This document shows positions 16,589 to 23,898 of a DNA stretch of 64,000 nucleotides, in pieces (the first letter of the stretch is position 1; each line of letters starts with the position of its first letter). Location: the NCBI GenBank assembly GCA_023386315.1, contig JAEWJZ010000004.1, positions 68,250-132,249 on the forward strand, given 5' to 3'. Under the pieces are notes generated by a model. That model was given only the letters and a program-made list of their open reading frames with translations. It was not told the DNA's origin and made no database searches. A program made the translations under genes and the position numbers. The DNA is from Bacillota bacterium (GTDB lineage Bacteria; Bacillota; Clostridia; Lachnospirales; Lachnospiraceae).

Positions 16589-18703
16589 CTAGAGTTTAGA
16601 GTGAATTAATCTATAATACAATGATTTGTTGTTCAATAATTCTTCATGTTTTCCTGATTCAATTATTTTTCCTGATTCGATCACATATATCCTGTCAAAA
16701 TCCTGAATTGTATTTAAACGATGGGTAACTACAATCTGGCTGACACCTTCTTTTTTTATATTTTCATAAATCTTTTTTTCTGTAATTGGATCTAAATTAC
16801 TTGTTGCCTCATCAAATACTATAACTTCTGGGTCAAGTGCTACTGCCCTTGCAATTGCAATTCTTTGCTTTTGTCCTCCAGAAATATTCTGACCATTTTC
16901 GCCAATAAATGTGTTAATCCCCATTGGACAACTTTGAATAAAGTCCTGCATTTCTGAAACCCTGGCAGCTTTATTAAGTTTTTCATCAGACAGGGATTTC
17001 AAGATATCAATATTATCTTTAATTGAACCACTAAAAGCAACCGGAGTCTGCGTAACTATTGTGAATATCCTATCAATATCATCTCTATTAATTTCTGTTA
17101 TGTCAATGCCATTTAAAGTTATTTTACCCGTGTAACTAAATAAAACATTCATTATTATTTTTAATAATGTTGATTTTCCGCTTCCAGATGTACCAACTAT
17201 AGCAATCCGCTCTCCAGTTTTTAAATCAAAGTTAATATCAGATAATTCTTTTTTATTACTGTTCCCATATGAAAAACTGAGTCCTTCCAGCTTTAGATGT
17301 TCAAAATGCTCAATTGATAACTGACCATTCTCAGCATTTTCATTATACGTAAGGAATTCTTCCAATCTTAACAATGTTTCTTTTAAATTACCAAGCTGCG
17401 GAATTACAATTGATACGGTGTTAAACGGTGCCATAAAATAAGATGATAATGTGACAAAGGCAATAAGCCCCCCTATCGTCATTTCTGTTATGGAGACAAA
17501 GTACGATCCACAGATATAAATTAATAGTGGGGTTATGATGCCAATTGAATTAATACCTGATTCAAGAAAATTTCCAGCAATGCTCTTTTTCCGCAATAAA
17601 TTTAACACCTTATCGTAATCATGCTTAAGACCCGTATTTAAAATCATACTTAATCTCATACATCTGATCTGCTGGATATTTACTAAAGTATCAACCATTT
17701 TTCCCTCTAACTTACTTCTCTCCGCAATATAATTCTTAACTAACTCATCTAACTTTTTTTTAATCAGGCTGATATATATTAACTGAAGAAAAATTATTAT
17801 TAAAGTCATTAAAAATAAAACAAATGATTGTCCTATCATAAAAACAGCACAAATAATTGCTGTTATTATTTCTACAAAGGTTGATATAAGTAACGCTGAC
17901 ACAAAATCATAGATGTCATTTACACTGTTAAATCTATATTGCAAATCTCCAGATGAGTGACTTTCATAAAATTTTAAATTAATGCGAAATAGTTTTTCAA
18001 TCATATGGTGAATTGTTTCTTTATAAAGATTGTTTTGTACCAGAAGTATTATGTTTTGTTTCAGCAGATTCGCACAAAAAAAAGCAATCATTATAGATAA
18101 TGCAATTCCCAAATATATAAGGGTATTGTATCCAACAGAACTTTTTCCCATTGTATCTACAATTTTTTGAATTGTAAGTGATGGTAACAAAACAATACAC
18201 TGAGTCAATAGTGTCAATATAAATGCAGATACAATAGAAGAAAATTTAACCTTAATAGATGAACTTCTAATATTCTTATTCTTTTTTTTGATGTTCTTTG
18301 TTGGAACAATTTTAATAATATATCGTTCACATTCATTAAGCAAATCCTGAAATGACATATGCCTTAAACCATTAACCGGATCATTAATAAAATATTTATT
18401 TCCCACTTTTTGTGTTACTACAAAATAATGGTTACTTTTTGTACACATAATAAGCGGTAAATTAGCGCTTATATTTTCTTCCACTAAAAAATCTTCATAG
18501 GCCGTAAATTGAAATCCATACTCTTCAGCAATATATTTCATATCAGAGAAAGATAATCCATCACGGCCAATGTTTAAATTAGCTCTTATATCATTTTGAT
18601 TAAATTTACATCCATAATACTGAAAAACCATAGTCAGACATGAAATTCCGCAATCAGTTGTTCCTAATTGTCTGATCATAGGAACCTTTTTCTTTTTAGG
18701 CAT
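16589..18703 (-). CDS. lanT: Bifunctional lanthipeptide protease/exporter, C39 ABC transporter (LanT)
   Basis: LanT removes the leader peptide after a double-Gly-type site and exports the mature lanthipeptide. The 704 residues contain an N-terminal C39 peptidase domain with catalytic C18 (TTDCGISCL), H92 (NHYFVV) and D108 (NDPVNG). Six membrane helices (about 155-430) follow, then an ATPase with Walker A GTSGSGKST, signature ISGGQKQR and Walker B VIVFDEATS. All three peptidase residues are present, so it should be active. It begins 4 bases after lanM and ends at the shared terminator. Confidence 0.95.
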   Translation of the reverse strand: MPKKKKVPMIRQLGTTDCGISCLTMVFQYYGCKFNQNDIRANLNIGRDGLSFSDMKYIAEEYGFQFTAYEDFLVEENISANLPLIMCTKSNHYFVVTQKVGNKYFINDPVNGLRHMSFQDLLNECERYIIKIVPTKNIKKKNKNIRSSSIKVKFSSIVSAFILTLLTQCIVLLPSLTIQKIVDTMGKSSVGYNTLIYLGIALSIMIAFFCANLLKQNIILLVQNNLYKETIHHMIEKLFRINLKFYESHSSGDLQYRFNSVNDIYDFVSALLISTFVEIITAIICAVFMIGQSFVLFLMTLIIIFLQLIYISLIKKKLDELVKNYIAERSKLEGKMVDTLVNIQQIRCMRLSMILNTGLKHDYDKVLNLLRKKSIAGNFLESGINSIGIITPLLIYICGSYFVSITEMTIGGLIAFVTLSSYFMAPFNTVSIVIPQLGNLKETLLRLEEFLTYNENAENGQLSIEHFEHLKLEGLSFSYGNSNKKELSDINFDLKTGERIAIVGTSGSGKSTLLKIIMNVLFSYTGKITLNGIDITEINRDDIDRIFTIVTQTPVAFSGSIKDNIDILKSLSDEKLNKAARVSEMQDFIQSCPMGINTFIGENGQNISGGQKQRIAIARAVALDPEVIVFDEATSNLDPITEKKIYENIKKEGVSQIVVTHRLNTIQDFDRIYVIESGKIIESGKHEELLNNKSLYYRLIHSKL

Positions 18704-18707
18704 ATTA

Positions 18708-21700
18708 TCACCTCATATTAACTGCTAAGACACAGGGTAAATCTTCTGATAAATCTCTAAGAAGCGAGTACCCAATTCCAGACATACCATTCATAAAACC
18801 TAATGAATAATAACCATACAGAGAACTTACCCCCAGGCATTCGTCTTTGGCTATACCCGCTACTATTTCTTTTCTAATTTTTTTAATATCCATCTCAAAT
18901 TTTTTATCACCGGATTTTTTACAATATTCTTGTATAATCTCTGTGTTTCCAATATTACCATGACATAAGCAGTTATTATTACTGATACCATTATGATAAA
19001 CAGTTTCAATAGCATTCCGAATATCCTGTAAGATAATTGTTTTGCATTTATCATCACAAATACTTAACATGCCTATTCTTCCCAATAGAATACCTGGTGC
19101 ACCATGGCACCATGCAACTGTATAGATATTTTTATCAGATATTTTTTCGCCTTTAAAGTGCCGCTCATCTCTCCAGTTTTTATACGCCTGGTCATAGAGA
19201 GTTTGTTCAAACTCCAACCCTTTTTTTATCGCATTTAAAGTATATTCATTTAGTGTATATTCCCATAATCTTGTCAAAGCATAAATAATTCCCGCCGTTC
19301 CATGAGACATTCCCGCAAGCGCAGACATTTTAGGATTGCCTGTCCAGCCTCCATTGTGGTCTTGAGATACTATCAAAGTATCACCAGCCTGCTGAGCCAA
19401 TAATAAATAAGACTTATTATTTGTAATCTCATACATTTCAATTAGTGCAATTATGGCTCCGGAATTTCCATATACCAAATCAAACTTTTTATCATTCGGA
19501 ATCGCTGCTGACAAAATATCTACGTGACGAACCGCATATTCTAAATATGTTTTTTTGTTTGTGATCTTATACAGCAGGCAATATGTATAAACAAGACCAG
19601 CCTCTCCATTAAAAATGCCACTATCTTCCTCTATAAGACTCTGTTTATCTTCCAGCAAATTGTCTGTATATTGATACAATGATTCTGCTACTGCATTTAA
19701 AACTTGTTCATATTTTTTACATTGAAAAACTTTATTAATCGCAGCAAAAAATATAGCAATACCAGCCAAACCTTCATATAGATAAACGGATATAGGCCGT
19801 ATATCCCATGAAAAATTATCATCATCACCAAGAGGCAGTACATCAATCCAGCTAATATCTTTTTTATTCTTTCCCCACACGGCTTTACTAATAAGATAAT
19901 CAGCAATTTTTTTAACTGTTTCTTCGCATTCAGACTCATATGACAAAACAGATTTATTTGGAATAATATGTTTTATCTTTGAGTTCCTTTCATTCGTTTT
20001 ATCCACATCATCCAATGCAATGTTTATAAACATCACCTGTTTCTCCAAATCAGCATCACTTAACTCCATTACTTTATGACATACACGTTCAATACTTGTA
20101 TGGGAAAAGTAATTTTCAATACATTCCCCCCTGCCATTTCTTAGCATAGTCTCATTTGCCATAACTGTAAAATACGGGATATCCATATGAAGCATATCAT
20201 CCACTTCATGTTTAATTATGTCTTTAGATTTATTAGTAGCTGTACTGTCTTTGTATAAAGAACATAAAAACAATTCTCTATCTTTACAATCCTGAAGGAA
20301 ATCCGGATGATAAGACAGGTGCAGAATCATACTATATTTTTGGGTATCTTGTATTAGGTGTCTCACTTTTAAATCACCAAAACTATTTAATAGATCACAC
20401 ATACTATTCTTATTAGCAAAAGCATATATATATGCATGACTAAATCCCTCCACAATATTAGCCGAAAATTCTGCAGCGGGCACAAATAAATCATTAAACC
20501 TGGCCAGATTATCCCGATCCTCTTTCACAGGGTTTTTATACTCAAGATGCATATTGGATGTATACTCATCAACAATATGCGGAATTTTAAATGGAAAAAG
20601 CGTTCCTCCCTGCCCCCCCACTGCACTCATATCAATTCCTTGTCCGTTCTTATCGAACCTTTTCTTAGGCAGAAGACCAGAAGACATAACCGATTCTCTT
20701 AGCATATTATTTATACTATCTCTTGCATACTGCTGGTCAGAAACTTTCCAATTTTCAAGAATAGTTTCTGCATCTATGATTTTGGGGTATTCGCCATTTG
20801 CTATTAAGTTTTCCTCATGAAAATCATTTGCATTAAGGATGTAGCTGATAAATATCAGTGCTCCAAACCTATAATAATATCGTTTTAACTGTTCATAGCT
20901 TCTACAGCAATCACTTTCTATAAACTCTTCCCAACCATAATTTCCACAATCAAGTATATTAAATTCTCCTAAATCATATAAAAGACCGGGTTTTATAAAA
21001 TTAATGGTTTTTTGCAAATACACTTCTGCTTTTAAACTTCTGGATTTATAAACCAATTTATTCTTATTCTTAAGTGCAAGGATAAATACAGTCTCTCCGC
21101 CATTATGAGAATCTGATGTATCTGATTTTAAGGTTTCAATAAATAAGTTTTTATCACTAATATCAAAGTTTTTACATATTTTTTTCCAATCATTGTTCAA
21201 TCGAGTAACAAACGATATATAGCATCTATTAGTAATTAAAATAGATTCAAATACTAACCGCTCTAAACCAGGATATAACTGAAAAAGCTTTGCTATATAA
21301 TTTTTATCTTTTAAATAATCTTCATTAAACTGCGAATATTGCTCAGAGGGAGTTCCCTCTAAAAGTCCAATCTCTTTACTTATATACATCTCAAATATTA
21401 AGGTTCTTAAAGAAACACTTCCAAGTTTATCTAGCAACGCCCTTGTATAGCTTTTTATAATACTTGGCTGTAAATCGGGAAGTGCTTTATTTAATGCGTA
21501 CACTCCGAATTGAAGAAAATGAATATAAAAACTCGAAAAATACATTTTATCAACCGGCATTGTTTCATTTTTTGGTGAATCCAACTGATACTCTCTATAT
21601 AAAATCATTATTTGACTCAATTGATCTATATCCTGTGTAAATATAGGCTCAGTATACTTTGGAAATAAAATAGCTTTAAATGAGTTTCCATATACCGTCG

Positions 21701-21821
21701 GAAAAACATGCATATCTACACCTGATAATATCTTCTTCCAGTAAGCTAAAACCTCCTCTTCTCCCCTTTTTTCATCCAATATTTTTCTCTCTTTTATATA
21801 GTAACTCTTAATTGATATCAT
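18708..21821 (-). CDS. lanM: Type 2 lanthipeptide synthetase (LanM)
   Basis: LanM dehydrates Ser/Thr in the precursor by phosphorylation and elimination, then closes thioether rings. The 1037 residues split into an N-terminal kinase-like dehydratase (DUF4135), with YKSRSLKAEVYL, NDFHEENLIA and PKIIDAETI, and a C-terminal LanC-like cyclase from about residue 680. The cyclase has Gly-rich barrel motifs (LYEGLAGIAIFF, MSHGTAGIIYAL) and zinc ligands in WCHGAPG and CLCHGNIG. The length is normal. Its ribosome site GAGGAG (21830-21835) is partly inside the arm of the long repeat that encloses lanA. The gene is AT-rich compared with the flanking chromosome. Confidence 0.96.
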   Translation of the reverse strand: MISIKSYYIKERKILDEKRGEEEVLAYWKKILSGVDMHVFPTVYGNSFKAILFPKYTEPIFTQDIDQLSQIMILYREYQLDSPKNETMPVDKMYFSSFYIHFLQFGVYALNKALPDLQPSIIKSYTRALLDKLGSVSLRTLIFEMYISKEIGLLEGTPSEQYSQFNEDYLKDKNYIAKLFQLYPGLERLVFESILITNRCYISFVTRLNNDWKKICKNFDISDKNLFIETLKSDTSDSHNGGETVFILALKNKNKLVYKSRSLKAEVYLQKTINFIKPGLLYDLGEFNILDCGNYGWEEFIESDCCRSYEQLKRYYYRFGALIFISYILNANDFHEENLIANGEYPKIIDAETILENWKVSDQQYARDSINNMLRESVMSSGLLPKKRFDKNGQGIDMSAVGGQGGTLFPFKIPHIVDEYTSNMHLEYKNPVKEDRDNLARFNDLFVPAAEFSANIVEGFSHAYIYAFANKNSMCDLLNSFGDLKVRHLIQDTQKYSMILHLSYHPDFLQDCKDRELFLCSLYKDSTATNKSKDIIKHEVDDMLHMDIPYFTVMANETMLRNGRGECIENYFSHTSIERVCHKVMELSDADLEKQVMFINIALDDVDKTNERNSKIKHIIPNKSVLSYESECEETVKKIADYLISKAVWGKNKKDISWIDVLPLGDDDNFSWDIRPISVYLYEGLAGIAIFFAAINKVFQCKKYEQVLNAVAESLYQYTDNLLEDKQSLIEEDSGIFNGEAGLVYTYCLLYKITNKKTYLEYAVRHVDILSAAIPNDKKFDLVYGNSGAIIALIEMYEITNNKSYLLLAQQAGDTLIVSQDHNGGWTGNPKMSALAGMSHGTAGIIYALTRLWEYTLNEYTLNAIKKGLEFEQTLYDQAYKNWRDERHFKGEKISDKNIYTVAWCHGAPGILLGRIGMLSICDDKCKTIILQDIRNAIETVYHNGISNNNCLCHGNIGNTEIIQEYCKKSGDKKFEMDIKKIRKEIVAGIAKDECLGVSSLYGYYSLGFMNGMSGIGYSLLRDLSEDLPCVLAVNMR

Positions 21822-21832
21822 ATTATTTTCTC

Positions 21833-22140
21833 CTCAATTCACAATAAATACCTGCACCATTCTAACCTAATAATTAATATGTACCATTCTATTTAGGACA
21901 ACATTTTTTAAGGTAAGTACCATAATAACATTCTGCTGTTGCTGTACATACAACACCGCCAGACATTCTAAGTTCTCCGGCACCTGCTGAAACTCTGTTT
22001 AATTCTGCCTCTTCCATTTCTTTCATAACATTACCAACTGGATTAATAAAATTAATTCTTGTCACTGCATTTCTCATATTATTCATATTAAATTCCCCTT
22101 TCGCTTATTAGAATAGTGCAGGTACTTATTCTAAATTGAG
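21833..22140 (-). repeat. Long-range 32-bp inverted repeat enclosing lanA
   Basis: The arms are 21833-21864 and 22109-22140, separated by 244 bases that contain all of lanA. They match at 28 of 32 positions. Read as lanA-sense RNA, three of the four differences become G:U pairs, leaving one G:G mismatch. The upstream arm lies in the lanA leader, between the probable -10 box (22167-22172) and the ribosome site. The downstream arm ends inside the lanM ribosome site. The structure could be an RNase III-type processing stem, could limit lanM translation, or could be an invertible DNA segment; the wobble pattern favours RNA. Confidence 0.7.
21889..22086 (-). CDS. lanA: Class II lanthipeptide precursor, mersacidin-type motif (LanA)
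   Basis: The 65-residue precursor has a leader and a Cys-rich core. The leader contains NPVGNVMKEMEEAELNRV (15-32), the type seen in alpha peptides of two-component lantibiotics, then SAGAG (33-37), the likely C39 cleavage region; a second candidate is SGG at 42-44. The core holds CTATAEC (47-53), which fits the CTxTxEC lipid II-binding signature of mersacidin, actagardine and related peptides, then YYGTYLKKCCPK. Ser/Thr available are S42, T48, T50 and T57; Cys are C47, C53, C62 and C63. The ATG has AAGGGG upstream. No beta-type partner peptide is visible. The gene is followed by lanM and lanT. Confidence 0.93.
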   Translation of the reverse strand: MNNMRNAVTRINFINPVGNVMKEMEEAELNRVSAGAGELRMSGGVVCTATAECYYGTYLKKCCPK

Positions 22141-22166
22141 CTTTATTATTCTTTAAATTTGTTTGA

Positions 22167-22237
22167 ATAATACCATATAAACAATTTCTTTTTTTTTTAA
22201 TGTAATTTTTCCTGTTGTTTATGTAATTTTTCCTGTT
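22167..22237 (-). promoter_or_regulatory. lanA promoter region with 21-bp-spaced direct repeats
   Basis: Two identical 17-base repeats (ATGTAATTTTTCCTGTT on the plus strand) lie at 22200-22216 and 22221-22237, with start-to-start spacing of 21 bases, two helical turns. Downstream in the lanA direction is a T/A tract (22187-22198), then a -10-like TATTAT (minus strand, 22167-22172). No -35 consensus stands at the right distance. This looks like an activator-dependent promoter. The repeat does not clearly match the CAAGG iterons at 13611, so a different regulator or a different binding mode may act here. Confidence 0.65.
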
Positions 22238-22266
22238 ACTTATTCCACAGTTATTTATAAAATAAA

Positions 22267-22310
22267 AATAAGTTCATACACTTGTATATCTACAAGAGCA
22301 TGAACTTATT
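22267..22310 (-). terminator. Terminator of the GNAT gene upstream of lanA
   Basis: AATAAGTTCAT (22267-22277) pairs with ATGAACTTATT (22300-22310), with an inner CTTGTA/TACAAG stem. On the minus strand it is followed by a T-rich run, as expected for the end of the 22409-22933 gene. It insulates lanA from the gene before it. Confidence 0.75.
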
Positions 22311-22408
22311 TTGAACTTATTTAAATTAATGCATAAAAACTAAACTGATTTAACTCATTCTTGGCGTCAGTCTTTTAGATCTTTATTTCGTCTATCGTTC
22401 TATAACAT

Positions 22409-22933
22409 TTATCTGGAATAGATCCGATTCTTATAATCTCCCATGCCGCTGGTATCCTCTATGTTATAGCTCATGAGGTAATGGGTCCTTGACGTGCCAT
22501 AAATGGTAAATCCATGTTCCCGGTATAAATCTGCAAAAGGAGCCGACTGATATACCGTTAGCAAAACAGGTTTCTTAGTCCGGTCTGACAACCGGGTTAT
22601 AAAATGAAGAAACTCCCCCAATAGCGCTTTCTCCTTACCGGACTCAGACATTATAACAGAGACATCGGTGATCTGGTCCGGCTGTTCCTTATAAGCTAAG
22701 AATCCTGTGGTCTCCCCACTCCTTAAGATTTTCAAAAAGCTGGCATCTTTCCTTGTTCTATGAAATAAGTCATCAGCAATGATCATCTGTATCTCTTCAA
22801 CCCAGCCGCCGTAATACTGATCTACAAATGGTTTTAAGAAGTCTTTTCTTATTTTCATATACTGGTCAGAGTCACCTTCCTCAACCGGTTCTATTGTATA
22901 TCCCTTACTGATCAGATCATCAGATAATATCAT
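22409..22933 (-). CDS. GNAT-like acetyltransferase
   Basis: The 174-residue protein looks like a small GNAT-fold N-acetyltransferase. It starts with a typical first strand, GYTIEPVEEGDSDQYMKIRKDF. It contains SGETTGFLAYKEQPDQITDVSVIMSE around the beta-4 region and ends with FADLYREHGFTIYGTSRTHYLM, the usual strand-helix-strand. The acetyl-CoA loop (QxxGxG) is poorly conserved (ESGKEKALLGEFL), so activity is less certain. The ATG follows AAGGGGGAAG. It is a single-gene unit between the PTS operon and the lanthipeptide cluster. The substrate is unknown. Confidence 0.7.
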   Translation of the reverse strand: MILSDDLISKGYTIEPVEEGDSDQYMKIRKDFLKPFVDQYYGGWVEEIQMIIADDLFHRTRKDASFLKILRSGETTGFLAYKEQPDQITDVSVIMSESGKEKALLGEFLHFITRLSDRTKKPVLLTVYQSAPFADLYREHGFTIYGTSRTHYLMSYNIEDTSGMGDYKNRIYSR

Positions 22934-23036
22934 GCTTCCCCCTTACCAGCAATGGTCTGGATTCCTTCTATTTCTACCATTATATAGACAGTCCCCGTAA
23001 TTATTCTTTCTGGTTCTCTTTTTCCAGCTCTGCTGT

Positions 23037-23888
23037 TCAAAACCCTCTTCCACTGCTTTTACAAACCCAGATCTTATCCTGCACATAGCGCTTTACCAGC
23101 TCTTTTCCCATTTTTCCGTAAACCTTTGGGTCTATGACTGATTTATCTTCATTAAGAATTCGTTTTACCCCGTCACTGAATGCAATCCTTAAATCTGTGG
23201 CATAATTCACCTTACAGATTCCTTCCTGAATGCAGCTTCTCACTACATCATCCTCTACACCCGATGTTCCGTGAAGCACCAGGGGAATAAATACTCTTTT
23301 TTTAATTTCACTTAAAAGATCCAGACGGATGCGGGGAGTTCCTTTATATACTCCGTGTGCTGTTCCAATTGCAACAGCCAGGTAATCAATACCGGTCTGC
23401 TGGACAAATTCCGCTGCCTGATCCGGCAAAGTGAGTCCCACACAGCTGTTTACCAGATCATCTTCTTTCCCTCCGACACAGCCTAATTCCGCTTCAACCG
23501 GAACTCTGCAGGGGCGGCATGTCTCCACAACCCGTCTGACCAATTTGGTATTCTCGCCCAATGGCAGATGTGAGCCATCAATCATAACTGATGTATACCC
23601 TTCCCTCAGTGCCTGGACGGCCAGTTCAAAACTGTCTCCATGATCCAGATGCAGGGCGACAGGGACAGAAGCTCTCTCAGCCACTGCCTTTACATTGGCA
23701 TAATAGAGATTTAAACCGGCATATTTAACGGTGGAAGGTGTCGTCTGTAAGATGACAGGCGACTGCATCTCCTGCGCAGCCTCCACGACTGCCATGACCA
23801 TTTCCATATTCTCCACATTAAAGGCTCCGACAGCATAATTGCCTTTCTGAGCATCAAGCAGCATTTCTTTCGAAGTAACTAATGGCAT
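23037..23888 (-). CDS. Class II fructose/tagatose-bisphosphate aldolase
   Basis: This zinc-dependent aldolase splits ketose 1,6-bisphosphates into dihydroxyacetone phosphate and glyceraldehyde 3-phosphate. The 283 residues show the class II metal site in VALHLDHGDS (H80, D82, H83), EAELGCVGGKEDD near 135, GTAHGVYKG near 178 and LHGTSGVED near 208. The size and motifs resemble the GatY/KbaY/FbaA group, so fructose- and tagatose-bisphosphate are both possible. It is the last gene after a ketose-type PTS and a PfkB kinase, so it probably cleaves the bisphosphate those two make. Confidence 0.92.
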   Translation of the reverse strand: MPLVTSKEMLLDAQKGNYAVGAFNVENMEMVMAVVEAAQEMQSPVILQTTPSTVKYAGLNLYYANVKAVAERASVPVALHLDHGDSFELAVQALREGYTSVMIDGSHLPLGENTKLVRRVVETCRPCRVPVEAELGCVGGKEDDLVNSCVGLTLPDQAAEFVQQTGIDYLAVAIGTAHGVYKGTPRIRLDLLSEIKKRVFIPLVLHGTSGVEDDVVRSCIQEGICKVNYATDLRIAFSDGVKRILNEDKSVIDPKVYGKMGKELVKRYVQDKIWVCKSSGRGF

Positions 23889-23898
23889 CTTCTTTCTC

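Noticed and set aside
21833..22140. Invertible DNA switch for lanA
   Set aside because: The inverted arms would allow it, but no invertase gene is near and the differences are G:U pairs on one strand, which favours an RNA role. It remains a test in the main finding.
22934..23036. Possible riboswitch or attenuator between the aldolase and the GNAT gene
   Set aside because: The gap is only about 100 bases, with no conserved stem or anti-terminator pattern visible.
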